A DNA stretch of 64,000 nt from Lacticaseibacillus jixianensis (GCF_003946485.1 NZ_RHOJ01000015.1:1-64000), one strand, 5' to 3'. Shown: positions 1-8,347, counted from the first letter of the stretch. The notes: generated by a model not told the origin, from the sequence alone. Program-made: numbers and translations.

Positions 1-47
1 GACCGAACTATCCAGAAATATTCTGGTAGAACGGTCGGCCTTTTTTT
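1..47 (+). terminator. Rho-independent terminator of an upstream gene
   Basis: GACCG pairs with CGGTC around an inner CCAGAA/TTCTGG helix, followed by a run of seven T. It presumably ends a gene lying to the left of the window. Confidence 0.6.
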
Positions 48-76
48 GCAGCTTCGATTTATGTCTCAGCCACTTG

Positions 77-427
77 CTAGTCCTCGTCTGGCACGAAGAC
101 AATCGGGCGTTGATGCTGCTTACCCAGGATGATGGCGACGTCATGGTAGGAAAGCGTCATGGTCTCCCCGCCAGGGTGGACGATGTACTCATCGCGCAGC
201 AGGTAGAGCCCGCCGAACGTGAAGACGAACAGCAGCGGCACCATGTCCAGCGTCGGGTAGTACAGGTGCATCGCAATCAAGGCGACGGTGGCCGCAATGA
301 GCAGGGCGAGGTACTTGCCCTGCTTGCGTTCGATCGTGGGGCGCCCGCCGTGCTCAGCCATGAGGGCGTTCAAGCGCGGCTCGCGAAACAGCCGGCCGTC
401 TGCGCTATGAAAATGTGCTGCCACCAT
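77..427 (-). CDS. Small two-helix membrane protein, unknown function
   Basis: The 116-residue product has a soluble N-terminus, two hydrophobic segments at about residues 39-55 and 63-79, and a short C-terminal domain ending in acidic residues. An ATG 12 bases upstream (position 439) is in frame, but the GGAGG ribosome site overlaps its first codons and lies 5 bases before the ATG at 427, so 427 is the better start. I recognise no family. It is followed about 30 bases downstream by the terminator at the window edge only on the other strand, so no partner is evident. Confidence 0.6.
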   Translation of the reverse strand: MVAAHFHSADGRLFREPRLNALMAEHGGRPTIERKQGKYLALLIAATVALIAMHLYYPTLDMVPLLFVFTFGGLYLLRDEYIVHPGGETMTLSYHDVAIILGKQHQRPIVFVPDED

Positions 428-466
428 GCATTCCTCCATTCACTCGACACTCACTTTGCCACTTGG

Positions 467-994
467 CTAATAAGACCCCAGCAAGCTCGCCGCCTGGGTT
501 TTGGCGGTGGCGCTTAAGGATTGGTACTCCTGGTACGCCTTGACGTAATCGCCGGCCGCGATCGCCTGGCGCAGCGGTGTCAGCTCAGGGCTGGCGAACA
601 CTGCCGAGGCGGCCACGTTGGCCTGAGCAGCTGGCACGCCGGCCTTGGTCTGCAGGAGGCCGGCCAGCTTGCTTTGGTCCCCGGCGGCCTGGATGATGCT
701 TTTCATCGGGGTGTTTTGCAACGTGGTTGCCGCTTGGTCGATGGCGGCATCCACGGTCGGATTGCCGGTCTTGCGGGCCTGGATCTGCTTGACCACCGCG
801 GACTTGACCGCGGTGTCGGCCGGCGTGTCGTTGCCGGTGGTGCTGCGGTAGGTGTTGTTCAGCGGGGTGAAGAATACCACCAGCAGAACGCCCAGCAGGA
901 CGATCAGCCCCAGCAGGAGGGCCAGCACCCGCGGCCAGCGGCGTTTGCGGGCCTTTTTCATTGTTCTCTGATGACGCCGGTTTGCTTTACGCAT
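467..994 (-). CDS. Membrane-anchored extracellular protein, unknown function
   Basis: The 175-residue product begins with a strongly basic stretch, then a single hydrophobic segment (about residues 23-43), then an Ala/Gln/Thr-rich tail of about 130 residues with repeated AA/TA patches. This is the layout of a type II membrane protein or uncleaved signal anchor with the tail outside the cell. Two starts are possible, at 994 and at the ATG at 961; neither has a clear Shine-Dalgarno site, so the start is uncertain. A TATATAA-like box lies just upstream. No family recognised. Confidence 0.55.
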   Translation of the reverse strand: MRKANRRHQRTMKKARKRRWPRVLALLLGLIVLLGVLLVVFFTPLNNTYRSTTGNDTPADTAVKSAVVKQIQARKTGNPTVDAAIDQAATTLQNTPMKSIIQAAGDQSKLAGLLQTKAGVPAAQANVAASAVFASPELTPLRQAIAAGDYVKAYQEYQSLSATAKTQAASLLGSY

Positions 995-1019
995 TCGATC
1001 ACTGCTATATAAAATGTGG

Positions 1020-1155
1020 AAGAATGTCTAATGACACTAGTAAAGGATTATATTTTTCCTTTCCTAATTTTACATTCATTATTTTATTTGGTCCCGTCAA
1101 CACCAGTATTCTTACGTCGGTATGCACCTCGCAACATTGACTGGCTCTTGAACCT
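1020..1155 (-). other. Expected 3' end of the TnpB guide RNA and transposon right end
   Basis: This AT-richer stretch directly follows the tnpB stop codon. By analogy with other TnpB elements, the scaffold of the guide RNA overlaps the end of the gene and finishes here, with the guide outside the element. A GTCAA/TTGAC pair (about 1097-1142) is visible, but I cannot place the exact element end. Confidence 0.35.
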
Positions 1156-2340
1156 TCAGGACATAGCCTGCCCCTGAGCGTATTGAATCAAATTCTGGAC
1201 GGCATTCTCGTCGCGCTCAAGTTGAGCGCCACAGCCGTAACAATGAAACTCGTGATGTTTGGTGCCGTGAAGGGCGTTACCAGCTAAGGTCAGCTTGTCA
1301 TCGCCGGCCTTCACCAATCCGCACCGACTGCATCGCTGTGTGCTCGGATAGAACCGATCGACCATCACTAACTGACGTCCGTACCATTGCGTCTTGTAAT
1401 TCATCAGCACTTTGAAGCGACCGAACAACGAGCGGTGTAAGTTCTTCGCTAGTCGTTTATTCATCTTCATATGCAAGGCATCCAAGTCTTCAATGGCAAT
1501 CGTGCCGTTGGCCTTCACCAGCATGGTCGTCAGCTTCTGCATGAAGTCACTTTGAATCCTCGTCACTTTCTGGTAGGTCCGCTGCAACTTGGTTTTCGTT
1601 GCGCGGTAATTGTTAGAACGGAAGTGATTTGGATTTGTCTGACGCTTGCGGGCAAGCCGGCGCTGATACAGCGATACCCGATGATACAAACTGGTGAGTT
1701 GCTCGGTCAAGACGCGAATGGCTGACATGGCCGCACCGTTGTTATAAACGAATTTACCAATGTTGGCATCAACGCCACAAATCCGTTCATTTTCAGGCAA
1801 CGGTTCTGGTTTGGTCTCCTCCATGCTTAGACAAGCGTAGTAACCATCCGCCTCTTTAACGATCGCAGTCAGTTTAATCACGCCTTGCCAGCGCGGCGCC
1901 TCGGCCAAGCGAATGTCATACCACCGATCATGATAGTTCTGCGGCTTATCCAGCCGCAGCTTACCATTCACGATGGTCGCCCTGTCCGTTTTGAAGGCTT
2001 GGCGATTGCGCTTCTTCGACTTGAACCGCGGCTTGCGATGGTCCGGCATCGTGGGGTTAAAGAAATTCTCCCACGCCTGGGCTAGGTCATGCACGGCCAG
2101 TTGCAAGATCCGTGCTGAACGGGCATATTGCCAGTCCGCCTTGTTGGCGACCAATTCGTCACGGACCTTTCGTTCGTTGGGCCGTGCCGTCTTATCCGCC
2201 AGCACCACTGACGCGTCATACATCTCATTCCACGTGGCAAGGGCTTGATTGTAACAATAGCGGCGGTAATCGCATGCCTGCGCTAGTGCCCGGCGCATGG
2301 TCGCATTCGGGTAACAACGAATCTTGTGCGTTCTCAACAT
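1156..2340 (-). CDS. tnpB: TnpB-type RNA-guided nuclease (IS200/IS605 OrfB)
   Basis: A full-length 394-residue TnpB. The split RuvC site is intact: D191 (GVDANIG), E284 (IAIEDLD) and D377 (RDENA). A four-cysteine zinc finger (C337, C340, C367, C370) sits between the last two, as in the family. TnpB proteins are programmable nucleases guided by an RNA from the 3' end of their own gene, and they help retain the transposon. The start follows a perfect GGAGGTGAAAGC spacer. No TnpA (Y1 transposase) gene is present on either side, so this is a lone TnpB, either a non-autonomous element or a domesticated one. The guide RNA would lie at about 1020-1250 on the same strand. Confidence 0.93.
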   Translation of the reverse strand: MLRTHKIRCYPNATMRRALAQACDYRRYCYNQALATWNEMYDASVVLADKTARPNERKVRDELVANKADWQYARSARILQLAVHDLAQAWENFFNPTMPDHRKPRFKSKKRNRQAFKTDRATIVNGKLRLDKPQNYHDRWYDIRLAEAPRWQGVIKLTAIVKEADGYYACLSMEETKPEPLPENERICGVDANIGKFVYNNGAAMSAIRVLTEQLTSLYHRVSLYQRRLARKRQTNPNHFRSNNYRATKTKLQRTYQKVTRIQSDFMQKLTTMLVKANGTIAIEDLDALHMKMNKRLAKNLHRSLFGRFKVLMNYKTQWYGRQLVMVDRFYPSTQRCSRCGLVKAGDDKLTLAGNALHGTKHHEFHCYGCGAQLERDENAVQNLIQYAQGQAMS

Positions 2341-2970
2341 GCTTTCACCTCCATTTCACCGATGAAAATCATAGCAAATGAAGATGAAAGCGCATTGTCA
2401 AGACAAGATGAAAGACGTCATCCCGTCTCCATGCATCAGTCAGTAATTTTTCACGAGTTTATCATCTTGTCGCACTAGTCATTCTGCCTTCCACTTGATT
2501 ACTGCAGGTTGACAAAGTACGACAAATGAACACATTGTAGGACATTATTGGTTACTGTTAAGTGCCTCCTTATGTGTTTACCATTATAGAATGTGTTTAC
2601 CATTATAGAGCGTTCACGCCGCGCTATTGGTCATTACGATTGCATTTAGTACAAAGTTAGTAGGTTCGGCATTTTGAATGGGCGCTATTAGGTACTCACT
2701 AACAATAGCAAGCATGGACCAAAAGTGTGATATTTTTGTGGTGATTTGGCTAAAGGGCTTAGCCAGCACCATCGCCATGTTCTAAATCCCAATGACAAAC
2801 AGTGGCTTTGTCCGATTGACATTTGCCCAAATAATCGTACGTTTAACATGTAAACGATTACAAGTCCGGCGTTAAACTACCGGATTTGTCTAGTTGGGGT
2901 GAGTATTCTTTTTGAAGAAGTTTTTACTTACGGTGACTCGTAAAAATAAGGAGGGCGGGAAGGCCCTGAA
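2341..2970. other. AT-rich spacer upstream of tnpB
   Basis: No convincing gene. It probably contains the left end of the TnpB element. Visible structure: two GATGAAAG motifs within 2380-2420, the tandem 19-bp repeat listed separately, and an inverted repeat CGTTTA/TAAACG at about 2840-2856. Base composition is clearly lower in GC than the flanking genes, suggesting acquired DNA. Confidence 0.5.
2572..2609. repeat. Perfect tandem 19-bp direct repeat
   Basis: The unit ATGTGTTTACCATTATAGA occurs at 2572-2590 and again at 2591-2609 with no mismatch and no spacer. It lies in non-coding DNA about 230 bases upstream of tnpB. It could be a protein binding site pair or a replication-slippage duplication. 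Confidence 0.9.
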
Positions 2971-3276
2971 ATGGATCAGGGTTTTCGGCATCGGATAATG
3001 AAGAGAAAGAAAATCATCAAGAGCGTCATTCAGTTTGGAATTACCCTGCTTCTCGGCATCGCCATTGGTGTTTTGGCCGTACATTTTTGGCCACAGAGCA
3101 CTAAAATTCCGAGCGAAGGGATTGTAGTAGTTGGCCCCACGCGCGCCAAAACGTTGCGTTACTCTGGACCTGACGGTAGCGCGACCTTTCCTAATCCAAG
3201 CCGCTCGCTTTGCGTGATCGTTCGCCACCGTGACTTCATCGCCGCGTATCGATTAGTTGACAATCGTCAGCAATAG
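2971..3276 (+). CDS. Small single-helix membrane protein, possibly a gene remnant
   Basis: The 101-residue reading frame has a basic patch (MKRKK, from the internal ATG at 2998) followed by one hydrophobic segment of about 22 residues. The rest shows no recognisable pattern, which fits a decayed or truncated gene. GGGAAGG lies 7 bases before the ATG at 2971, and an AAGGAGG lies further upstream. No family recognised. A longer frame on the opposite strand over the same DNA has no ribosome site. Confidence 0.35.
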   Translation: MDQGFRHRIMKRKKIIKSVIQFGITLLLGIAIGVLAVHFWPQSTKIPSEGIVVVGPTRAKTLRYSGPDGSATFPNPSRSLCVIVRHRDFIAAYRLVDNRQQ

Positions 3277-3613
3277 ATAGCTGTTGCTGAGTCCAAGTTG
3301 TCTGCCTGATTCCACGGCGGAGCGACAGCCTTGGTTTTAGAGATCGCTCGTGGGTCCGTACTGTTAAAGTCGGGGGCTGTGTCAATTAGTGCTGATTAAT
3401 CATCTTGCTGGAGGGCCCTCGTTTTTGAGAGGGTCTTTTACTATTTTGTGGCTGGTGAATTATCCCTTGTTTTGTAAGCATGCGTCGATCGATCGTAAGC
3501 GCCTATGTTGCCGTCGTGCTTAGTGGTCGGAGTATAACGCCTTAAACTATTGGCTCACGCACTGCCCCGCGCCAGAGAAATCTAGAATCTCTGGCGTGAT
3601 TGATTTGTAGCCG
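3277..3613. other. Intergenic region with hairpins
   Basis: No gene seen. It holds a weak terminator at 3416-3439 and a 9-bp perfect inverted repeat (CGCCAGAGA/TCTCTGGCG, arms 3570-3578 and 3588-3596) just beyond the stop codon of the channel gene on the minus strand. Neither side of that hairpin has a T run, so it may protect the mRNA 3' end rather than terminate. Confidence 0.5.
3416..3439 (+). terminator. Weak rho-independent terminator
   Basis: CCCTC and GAGGG pair around a T-rich loop, followed by TCTTTTA. It would end transcription from the small gene at 2971. Confidence 0.4.
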
Positions 3614-4264
3614 TTATTTGGTAAGATTCTCTGATTTTTCTTTGGTCGCGATGTGAACGACCCGCGAGAACCGCAGATACGCGATGAAGTGGAAGACCAC
3701 GCCGGCGACCAGCAGGACCCCTGCGACCAGGTTCGAGAAGCTGGTCGCGATCATGGACAGCAGGTAGATGCTGACGCTGCGGGCCGGATCCAGGCGAATC
3801 CGCTCGTAGTGGCTGGTGATGCCGCTGCGCTCGATGGTCTGCAGCTCCGGATGATGCTCCAGGTAGCGGTACAGCAGCAGGAAGGAGAAGGAGATCAAGA
3901 GCGCCACGCCGTCGTACACGATGAAGGCCAGGCGAATGTCACCCTTGTTGCCGTCCAGCAGGGCTTCGATCAGCAGCACCATCGCGTAGTTGACCAGCGT
4001 GACGGTGAACAGCACGAACAAGTTGAGCACGTTCAAGGTGCGGTTGGTGCGCTTGACGTACTGGAAGTAGTCGTGGTGAAACAGCCAGTTGGTGCCCACG
4101 TAGAAGTAGGAGAGCACGTACATCAAAAATAACGGCGCCTGGTGGCTGACCAGCTGGGAAAGCGACCCCGGCTTAATGGTTTCCGGTTGAAACTCCAAGA
4201 TCAGGATGGTCAGCAGGATGGCAAACACGCCATCGCTGAGCGCGTCGATCCGTGATTTACTCAT
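3614..4264 (-). CDS. TMEM175-like potassium channel family protein (DUF1211)
   Basis: A 216-residue integral membrane protein with the family signature near its N-terminus: RIDALSDGVFAI inside the first helix, matching the R-x-x-A-(F/L)-S-D-G-V motif of bacterial TMEM175 channels. Six hydrophobic segments are visible. Known homologues form potassium-permeable channels in the plasma membrane; the physiological role in lactobacilli is unclear. Its ATG overlaps the end of the upstream kinase pseudogene by 8 bases, so the two were one transcript. A second member of the family is at 52608. Confidence 0.85.
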   Translation of the reverse strand: MSKSRIDALSDGVFAILLTILILEFQPETIKPGSLSQLVSHQAPLFLMYVLSYFYVGTNWLFHHDYFQYVKRTNRTLNVLNLFVLFTVTLVNYAMVLLIEALLDGNKGDIRLAFIVYDGVALLISFSFLLLYRYLEHHPELQTIERSGITSHYERIRLDPARSVSIYLLSMIATSFSNLVAGVLLVAGVVFHFIAYLRFSRVVHIATKEKSENLTK

Positions 4265-4747
4265 TGCGGGTCACCTCGAGAAAAATTTGCTCGGCCAACG
4301 CGGTGGTCGAAGGGGCCGTGAGCACCTGGTCTTGCGGCAGCCAGTCCTGGTGTCGCCACCAGCGGCGCAGCCGGTCAGGGCCGAACGGCTGGGGCTTTGC
4401 GGCGTCCCTGGCCACCGTCTCTTCAAACGCCAGGTCCAGGTAGTAGCTGAACGCGCGCGGGGCGAACGTCGCCTGCACGCGGGCCAGCATGGCGCCGTAC
4501 ACGTCCCGGCGCAGGATGCCCTCAACGATTGTGTAGTGGTAGTGGGCCTTGCCGAACGCGGCCAGCGTCGCGATCAGGGGGACCGCAGGCGTGTCTTCGT
4601 GGTCCTGGCGTGCAGCAGGTCGCGCCGGAGCATGTCCTGATGCAGGACTAGCGTCTGGGCCTGGGGCAGCCGGGCGGCCAGCTTGTTTGCTAGGGTGGTT
4701 TTGCCGCTGGCGGAATTGCCGCGCAGCAGAATGAGGGTCGCGGTCAT
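4257..4747 (-). pseudogene. P-loop (zeta-toxin-like) kinase with a one-base frameshift
   Basis: The start at 4747 follows an ideal AAAGGAGGTGGCAAG site. The first frame encodes a P-loop (RGNSASGKTT) but stops near 4574. Translation resumes in another frame, from about position 4605, as DHEDTPAVPLIATL through a typical kinase C-terminus ending at 4257. Adding one base to the CCAGGACC stretch (about 4602-4608) restores a protein of about 163 residues, the normal length of this small ATP-binding kinase family in lactobacilli. Either the gene is recently broken or the assembly has a one-base error. Confidence 0.85.
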
Positions 4748-4785
4748 CTTGCCACCTCCTTTGGTGCTAGTATGCCGCAATCTGG

Positions 4786-4817
4786 CCAAAAAAACACCCG
4801 CCAGTCGTTGGCGGGTG
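4786..4817 (-). terminator. Rho-independent terminator of pepD
   Basis: A 9-bp perfect stem (CACCCGCCA/TGGCGGGTG) is followed on the minus strand by seven T, 15 bases after the dipeptidase stop codon. Confidence 0.92.
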
Positions 4818-4832
4818 CGAATCAAGTCAATT

Positions 4833-6266
4833 TTACAGATTCTTGTCCATGTTGAAGGTCAGCTTGGAAAGCTCCATGCCTTGCATCAGCATGCTGGCGA
4901 TCTGACGCTTGGCCTCGGCCTTGACCGCGGCGACCAGCTTGTAGTTGGCCTGGGTCAGCGCGTCGGTCAGCGCCTGGCCGGCCAAATCCTTGGTGGCGGC
5001 GTCGGTTTCCGCAATGTGGATCCGGTACAGGCGGTACTGCTCGGTCAGGTAGTCGCGGTTTTGCTGGATGAACTTGCTGTAGTGGCTTTCCACCAGCATC
5101 CCCAAGCTGCGGTGGAGCCAGTAGGCAGAGTCCTGATCCAGGTCCAGCGTCATCGGCGTCTGTGAGTACGACGGGTCGGTGTCGTCGGCGTTGCAGTAGA
5201 ACGGGACATACGGGCTGTATGTCGGCATGCCGATGTTCAGCCACATGATCGCCGCGTGGCCGAAGTCGACGTCGTTTCTCAGCTGCAAAATGTGGGAGTT
5301 CTGAGTGCGGTTGAGGCCGATTGGGCGGTAACGCAGGCGGTCGGCGTCGGTCGAATCCTTCGCGAACGGGTCAAACGGCGTCTCGTTGTAGTGAGAGCCC
5401 AGGATCTGCGCGATGTCCTCGCGGGTGATCTTGTGGCTGGTCCGCATGATGAACGGCAGCTCGCCGGATTCCGGCGTCTCGCTGACTTCCGGGTTCAGGA
5501 TGTGGTGGGCGTACCAGACGCGCGGCGTGTTGTAGTGGCGGTCTTTTTCGTTGAACGTCCCGAAGATGTGGCGGAAGTTCCAGCCTTCCTTGTCCGGGTT
5601 CAGGTGGTGCTGCGCGACGAATTCCTGGATGCCGGGGCTCCAGATGAAGTTGTCGCTGTCCGTGAAGTCGACCTGCTGAATGGCGACCTCGTTGGCGGCC
5701 ACGGCGTACGCGTCGTCGGGGATGCGCTGAGCGACCCAGTGGTGTCCGGTGACGATCTCCATGTACCAGACGTTGTCCTTATCGGAAAACAGGACGGAGT
5801 TGCCGGCCGGTGAGCCGTACTGCTTGATCAGCTGACCGAGGTACTCAACGGCGTGGCGGGCGCTTTCGACAAACGGCAGGGTCATGTTAACGATGAGGTC
5901 CTCATCCAGGCCGTCCTTGACCAGCGGATCGAAGGCCAAGGCGCGCTCGTTGCCGTACGTCGATTCGGTGGCGGACATCGCGACGTTCTTCTCGTTGATG
6001 CCCGATTCCTCGTAGTCGCCGCCGTGTTCGGTGTCGACGTTTGGCACCGCGTTGTACCGGTAGCCGTTTTCCGGCAGATCGGCTTCAAAGCCGTTGAGCG
6101 GGGACTTGACGTGCAGCCCCTTTTGCCCAGACCAGGCCGGGTGCATGTAGAAGCGGTGCGGCGCAAGCACGTGGAACGTGTCGTCGTTGCGGGAGATCAT
6201 GGTGCTGCCGTCGATGCTGGCTTTTTTCCCCACCAGAATGGACGTGCAGGCAGATTCGATTTTCAT
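4833..6266 (-). CDS. pepD: C69-family dipeptidase
   Basis: A 477-residue cytoplasmic peptidase of family C69, which cleaves a broad range of dipeptides released from peptide uptake. Cys7 (ESACTS) is the expected N-terminal nucleophile after processing, and the downstream DGSTMISRNDD block is typical of the family. Length is normal for lactobacillar PepD. A GAGGGG ribosome site precedes the ATG, and a short dyad TGTAC...GTACG lies about 25-40 bases upstream. It is monocistronic, with its own terminator. Confidence 0.92.
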   Translation of the reverse strand: MKIESACTSILVGKKASIDGSTMISRNDDTFHVLAPHRFYMHPAWSGQKGLHVKSPLNGFEADLPENGYRYNAVPNVDTEHGGDYEESGINEKNVAMSATESTYGNERALAFDPLVKDGLDEDLIVNMTLPFVESARHAVEYLGQLIKQYGSPAGNSVLFSDKDNVWYMEIVTGHHWVAQRIPDDAYAVAANEVAIQQVDFTDSDNFIWSPGIQEFVAQHHLNPDKEGWNFRHIFGTFNEKDRHYNTPRVWYAHHILNPEVSETPESGELPFIMRTSHKITREDIAQILGSHYNETPFDPFAKDSTDADRLRYRPIGLNRTQNSHILQLRNDVDFGHAAIMWLNIGMPTYSPYVPFYCNADDTDPSYSQTPMTLDLDQDSAYWLHRSLGMLVESHYSKFIQQNRDYLTEQYRLYRIHIAETDAATKDLAGQALTDALTQANYKLVAAVKAEAKRQIASMLMQGMELSKLTFNMDKNL

Positions 6267-6376
6267 TCTTACCCCTCATTTCCAAAGACTGTACAATCAG
6301 TGTACGCCATTCTGCCGGGCTTTGCAGTAAGGCGCGGCGGCAAACTGCGCCCGGCAAAAATATTTACCGGAATCAA

Positions 6377-6405
6377 TTGACAGGCGGGGCAATTTTTCGT
6401 AAGAT
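6377..6405 (+). promoter_or_regulatory. Promoter of the first tRNA-Gln
   Basis: Consensus -35 TTGACA (6377-6382), 17-base spacer and -10 TAAGAT (6400-6405), 20 bases upstream of the tRNA. Confidence 0.8.
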
Positions 6406-6425
6406 ATTACTCGTTGTTAAGTTAT

Positions 6426-6496
6426 TGGGTAGTAGCGAAGTGGTAACGCAGTGGACTCTGAATCCATAATCATAGGTTCGATCCCTATCTACCCAA
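6426..6496 (+). tRNA. tRNA-Gln (anticodon CUG), copy 1
   Basis: A 71-nt cloverleaf: acceptor TGGGTAG/CTACCCA, D arm GCG/CGC, anticodon stem GTGGA/TCCAT with loop CTCTGAA (anticodon CUG reading CAG), T arm ATAGG/CCTAT with loop TTCGATC, discriminator A. The CCA end is not encoded. It is identical to copy 2 at 6853. Confidence 0.95.
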
Positions 6497-6508
6497 TCAG
6501 ATAATAAA

Positions 6509-6566
6509 GGCCGTACTTCACAAGCGCGTTCAGCCCTTGTGAGGCGCGGCTTTTCTAGTTTTTTGG
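6509..6566 (+). terminator. Terminator of tRNA-Gln copy 1
   Basis: An imperfect stem with GCCG/CGGC and TCACAAG/CTTGTGA arms, followed by TTTTC and a later TTTTTT. Confidence 0.7.
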
Positions 6567-6800
6567 ATAACTGTGGGCAGTCGGCAACTCGCGGAATGGC
6601 CTGCCAAACGGGGTCGAACTAATTACCACGCCCTAAAATTGAGCTGTGCAGGGCTGGCGTACCTAGGGGACGGGTACGCCGCAGGTCAGCCTGTTTGCTT
6701 GGCGCGAGTGACAAAGTGACGGGTGTGAGCAGTGAACTAGCGCCCAGTTAAGGCGCAAATGGCCGCCGGACCATCTTCTTTGCGGGTTTTTGGCGTGAAC
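6567..6800. other. Spacer between the tRNA-Gln copies
   Basis: No gene seen. It contains a GGCGTACC/GGTACGCC hairpin (about 6655-6680) without a T run. Confidence 0.5.
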
Positions 6801-6802
6801 AG

Positions 6803-6831
6803 TTGACAAGCCCCGCTGCGTTTTCTAAACT
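6803..6831 (+). promoter_or_regulatory. Promoter of the second tRNA-Gln
   Basis: -35 TTGACA (6803-6808), 17-base spacer and -10 TAAACT (6826-6831), 21 bases before the tRNA. The spacing equals that of copy 1, although the spacer sequence differs. Confidence 0.8.
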
Positions 6832-6852
6832 AGTACTCGTGCCTGAGATTAT

Positions 6853-6923
6853 TGGGTAGTAGCGAAGTGGTAACGCAGTGGACTCTGAATCCATAATCAT
6901 AGGTTCGATCCCTATCTACCCAA
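6853..6923 (+). tRNA. tRNA-Gln (anticodon CUG), copy 2
   Basis: Identical over 71 nt to copy 1. The first bases downstream (TCAGATA) and the start of the terminator are also shared, so the duplicated unit included the terminator, which has since diverged. Confidence 0.95.
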
Positions 6924-6933
6924 TCAGATATAA

Positions 6934-6975
6934 AAGCCGGCCTTCACAAGCGCCTTGTGAAGACCGGCTTTTTTT
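6934..6975 (+). terminator. Terminator of tRNA-Gln copy 2
   Basis: A long stem (AGCCGGCCTTCACAAG against CTTGTGAAGACCGGCT) with loop CGC, followed by seven T. Confidence 0.95.
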
Positions 6976-7118
6976 CGGGACTTTGGCCCGGCCGGCGCTT
7001 TGCCCCCGGGCCAGCCCCGAGATCCGCCTTGCCGTGAGCGCCGCGGCGCTATTAGGGGTGGCAAGCCGATCGAGAAAGCCTATACTGGAAAATGTATTTT
7101 TTCTGGAAGGGATCGAAC

Positions 7119-8198
7119 ATGTTGAAAGGCAAACGGATTCTCCAAGTGCTGAGCGTCGGCGTGGTGGCCCTCGCCCTGGCCGGCTGCGGCCACAAGCAGG
7201 CGGCACCCAAGCTGCGGCCCAACAATCCATACACCGACAGCGAGTTTTCGCTGGGCACCATCTGCAAGGTCACGGTTTACGACAGCGGCAAGAAGCGTGC
7301 CGTGGCCGACGGGCTCAAGACGATCCGCCACATCGACAGCGAGGCGACCTTGACCCGCGGCGGGTCGGTGCTCGACGCGATCAACGCCAACGCCGGGATC
7401 AAGCCGGTCCGCGTGCCGAAGGACTTCTGGCCGCTGCTCAAAAAGGCGCAGTACTTCTCGGAAAACTCTAACGGCAGCTTCGACATGGCCATCGGGGCGG
7501 TGACGAACCTGTGGAAGATCGGCTTGCCCGGTGCCCGCGTCCCCAAGCCCGCCGAGATCACCAAGGCCCTGCCACTGGTGAACTGGCGCGACGTGCAGTT
7601 CAACGCCCAAAAGCGCACCGTCTACCTGACCAAAAAGGGGATGCGGCTAGATTTTGGCGGCATCGCCAAGGGCTGGGTCGCCGATCAGGTGCGCAACACG
7701 CTCAAGCATGACGGCGTGACCACGGCTATCATCGACCTGGGCGGCAATGTCATCGTCATGGGCCACTCGCCCAAGGCCCCGGGCCGCAAGTGGACGGTGG
7801 GCATTCAGGATCCCAAGGCCAGTCGCGGCACGCCGCTGGGCACCATCCACGCGGCGAACATGTCGGTCGTCACGGCCGGGACCTATGAGCAGTACCTGAT
7901 GTCGCACGGTCACAAGTACATCTACCTGTTCGACGCCAAGACGGGTTACCCGTACGAGAACAACTTGGCCTCGGTGACCATCGTGTCCAAGGAAAGCGTC
8001 GACGGGGATGCGCTGTCCAACGCGGCCTTTGATAAGGGCCTGCAGGGCGGGCTCGCCTACATGAACCACAAGCGCAGCCAGAACATCGAGGCGATTTTCG
8101 TCACCAACGACAACAAGGTCTACATCACCAACGGTCTGAAGGCTGACTTTAAGCTGCTCGGTGGCACCAAGTACCGCGCCGGCAACTTCAAGGCGTAG
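7119..8198 (+). CDS. apbE: FAD:protein FMN transferase, lipoprotein
   Basis: ApbE attaches FMN covalently to threonine in flavoproteins, in Firmicutes often extracellular redox proteins used for electron transfer. The 359-residue product starts with a lipoprotein signal (LALAGC, lipid-modified Cys23), so it works outside the membrane. Family motifs are present: DFGGIAKGWVAD, DLGGNVIVMG, and the SVVTAGTYEQY...DAKTGYP region with GDALSNAAF near the end. The ATG at 7119 follows GGAAGGGATCGAAC. An in-frame upstream start (7092) would disrupt the lipoprotein signal. No flavoprotein substrate or type II NADH dehydrogenase gene is adjacent. Confidence 0.92.
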   Translation: MLKGKRILQVLSVGVVALALAGCGHKQAAPKLRPNNPYTDSEFSLGTICKVTVYDSGKKRAVADGLKTIRHIDSEATLTRGGSVLDAINANAGIKPVRVPKDFWPLLKKAQYFSENSNGSFDMAIGAVTNLWKIGLPGARVPKPAEITKALPLVNWRDVQFNAQKRTVYLTKKGMRLDFGGIAKGWVADQVRNTLKHDGVTTAIIDLGGNVIVMGHSPKAPGRKWTVGIQDPKASRGTPLGTIHAANMSVVTAGTYEQYLMSHGHKYIYLFDAKTGYPYENNLASVTIVSKESVDGDALSNAAFDKGLQGGLAYMNHKRSQNIEAIFVTNDNKVYITNGLKADFKLLGGTKYRAGNFKA

Positions 8199-8282
8199 GG
8201 CGGCGCAACCTTGGCAGTGTGACCACAAAAAACAGGATGAGCCATCATTGCCCTAGTCGCGTTTCACAAAGCAACGCCCAGA

Positions 8283-8347
8283 CACGCAAACGCCCCTGCA
8301 CCGCGATTCGAAATGCGCGAATCGTGATGCAGGGACGCTTGCGTTTT
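8283..8347 (+). terminator. Long hairpin after apbE
   Basis: CGCAAACGCCCCTGCACCG pairs imperfectly with CGTGATGCAGGGACGCTTGCG through an inner CGATTCG/CGAATCG helix, ending in TTTTGG. The T run is short. It may serve both converging genes. Confidence 0.55.

Noticed and set aside
2890-3228. A 112-codon frame on the minus strand
   Set aside because: No ribosome site, no recognisable domain, and the opposite strand has a better small membrane-protein frame.
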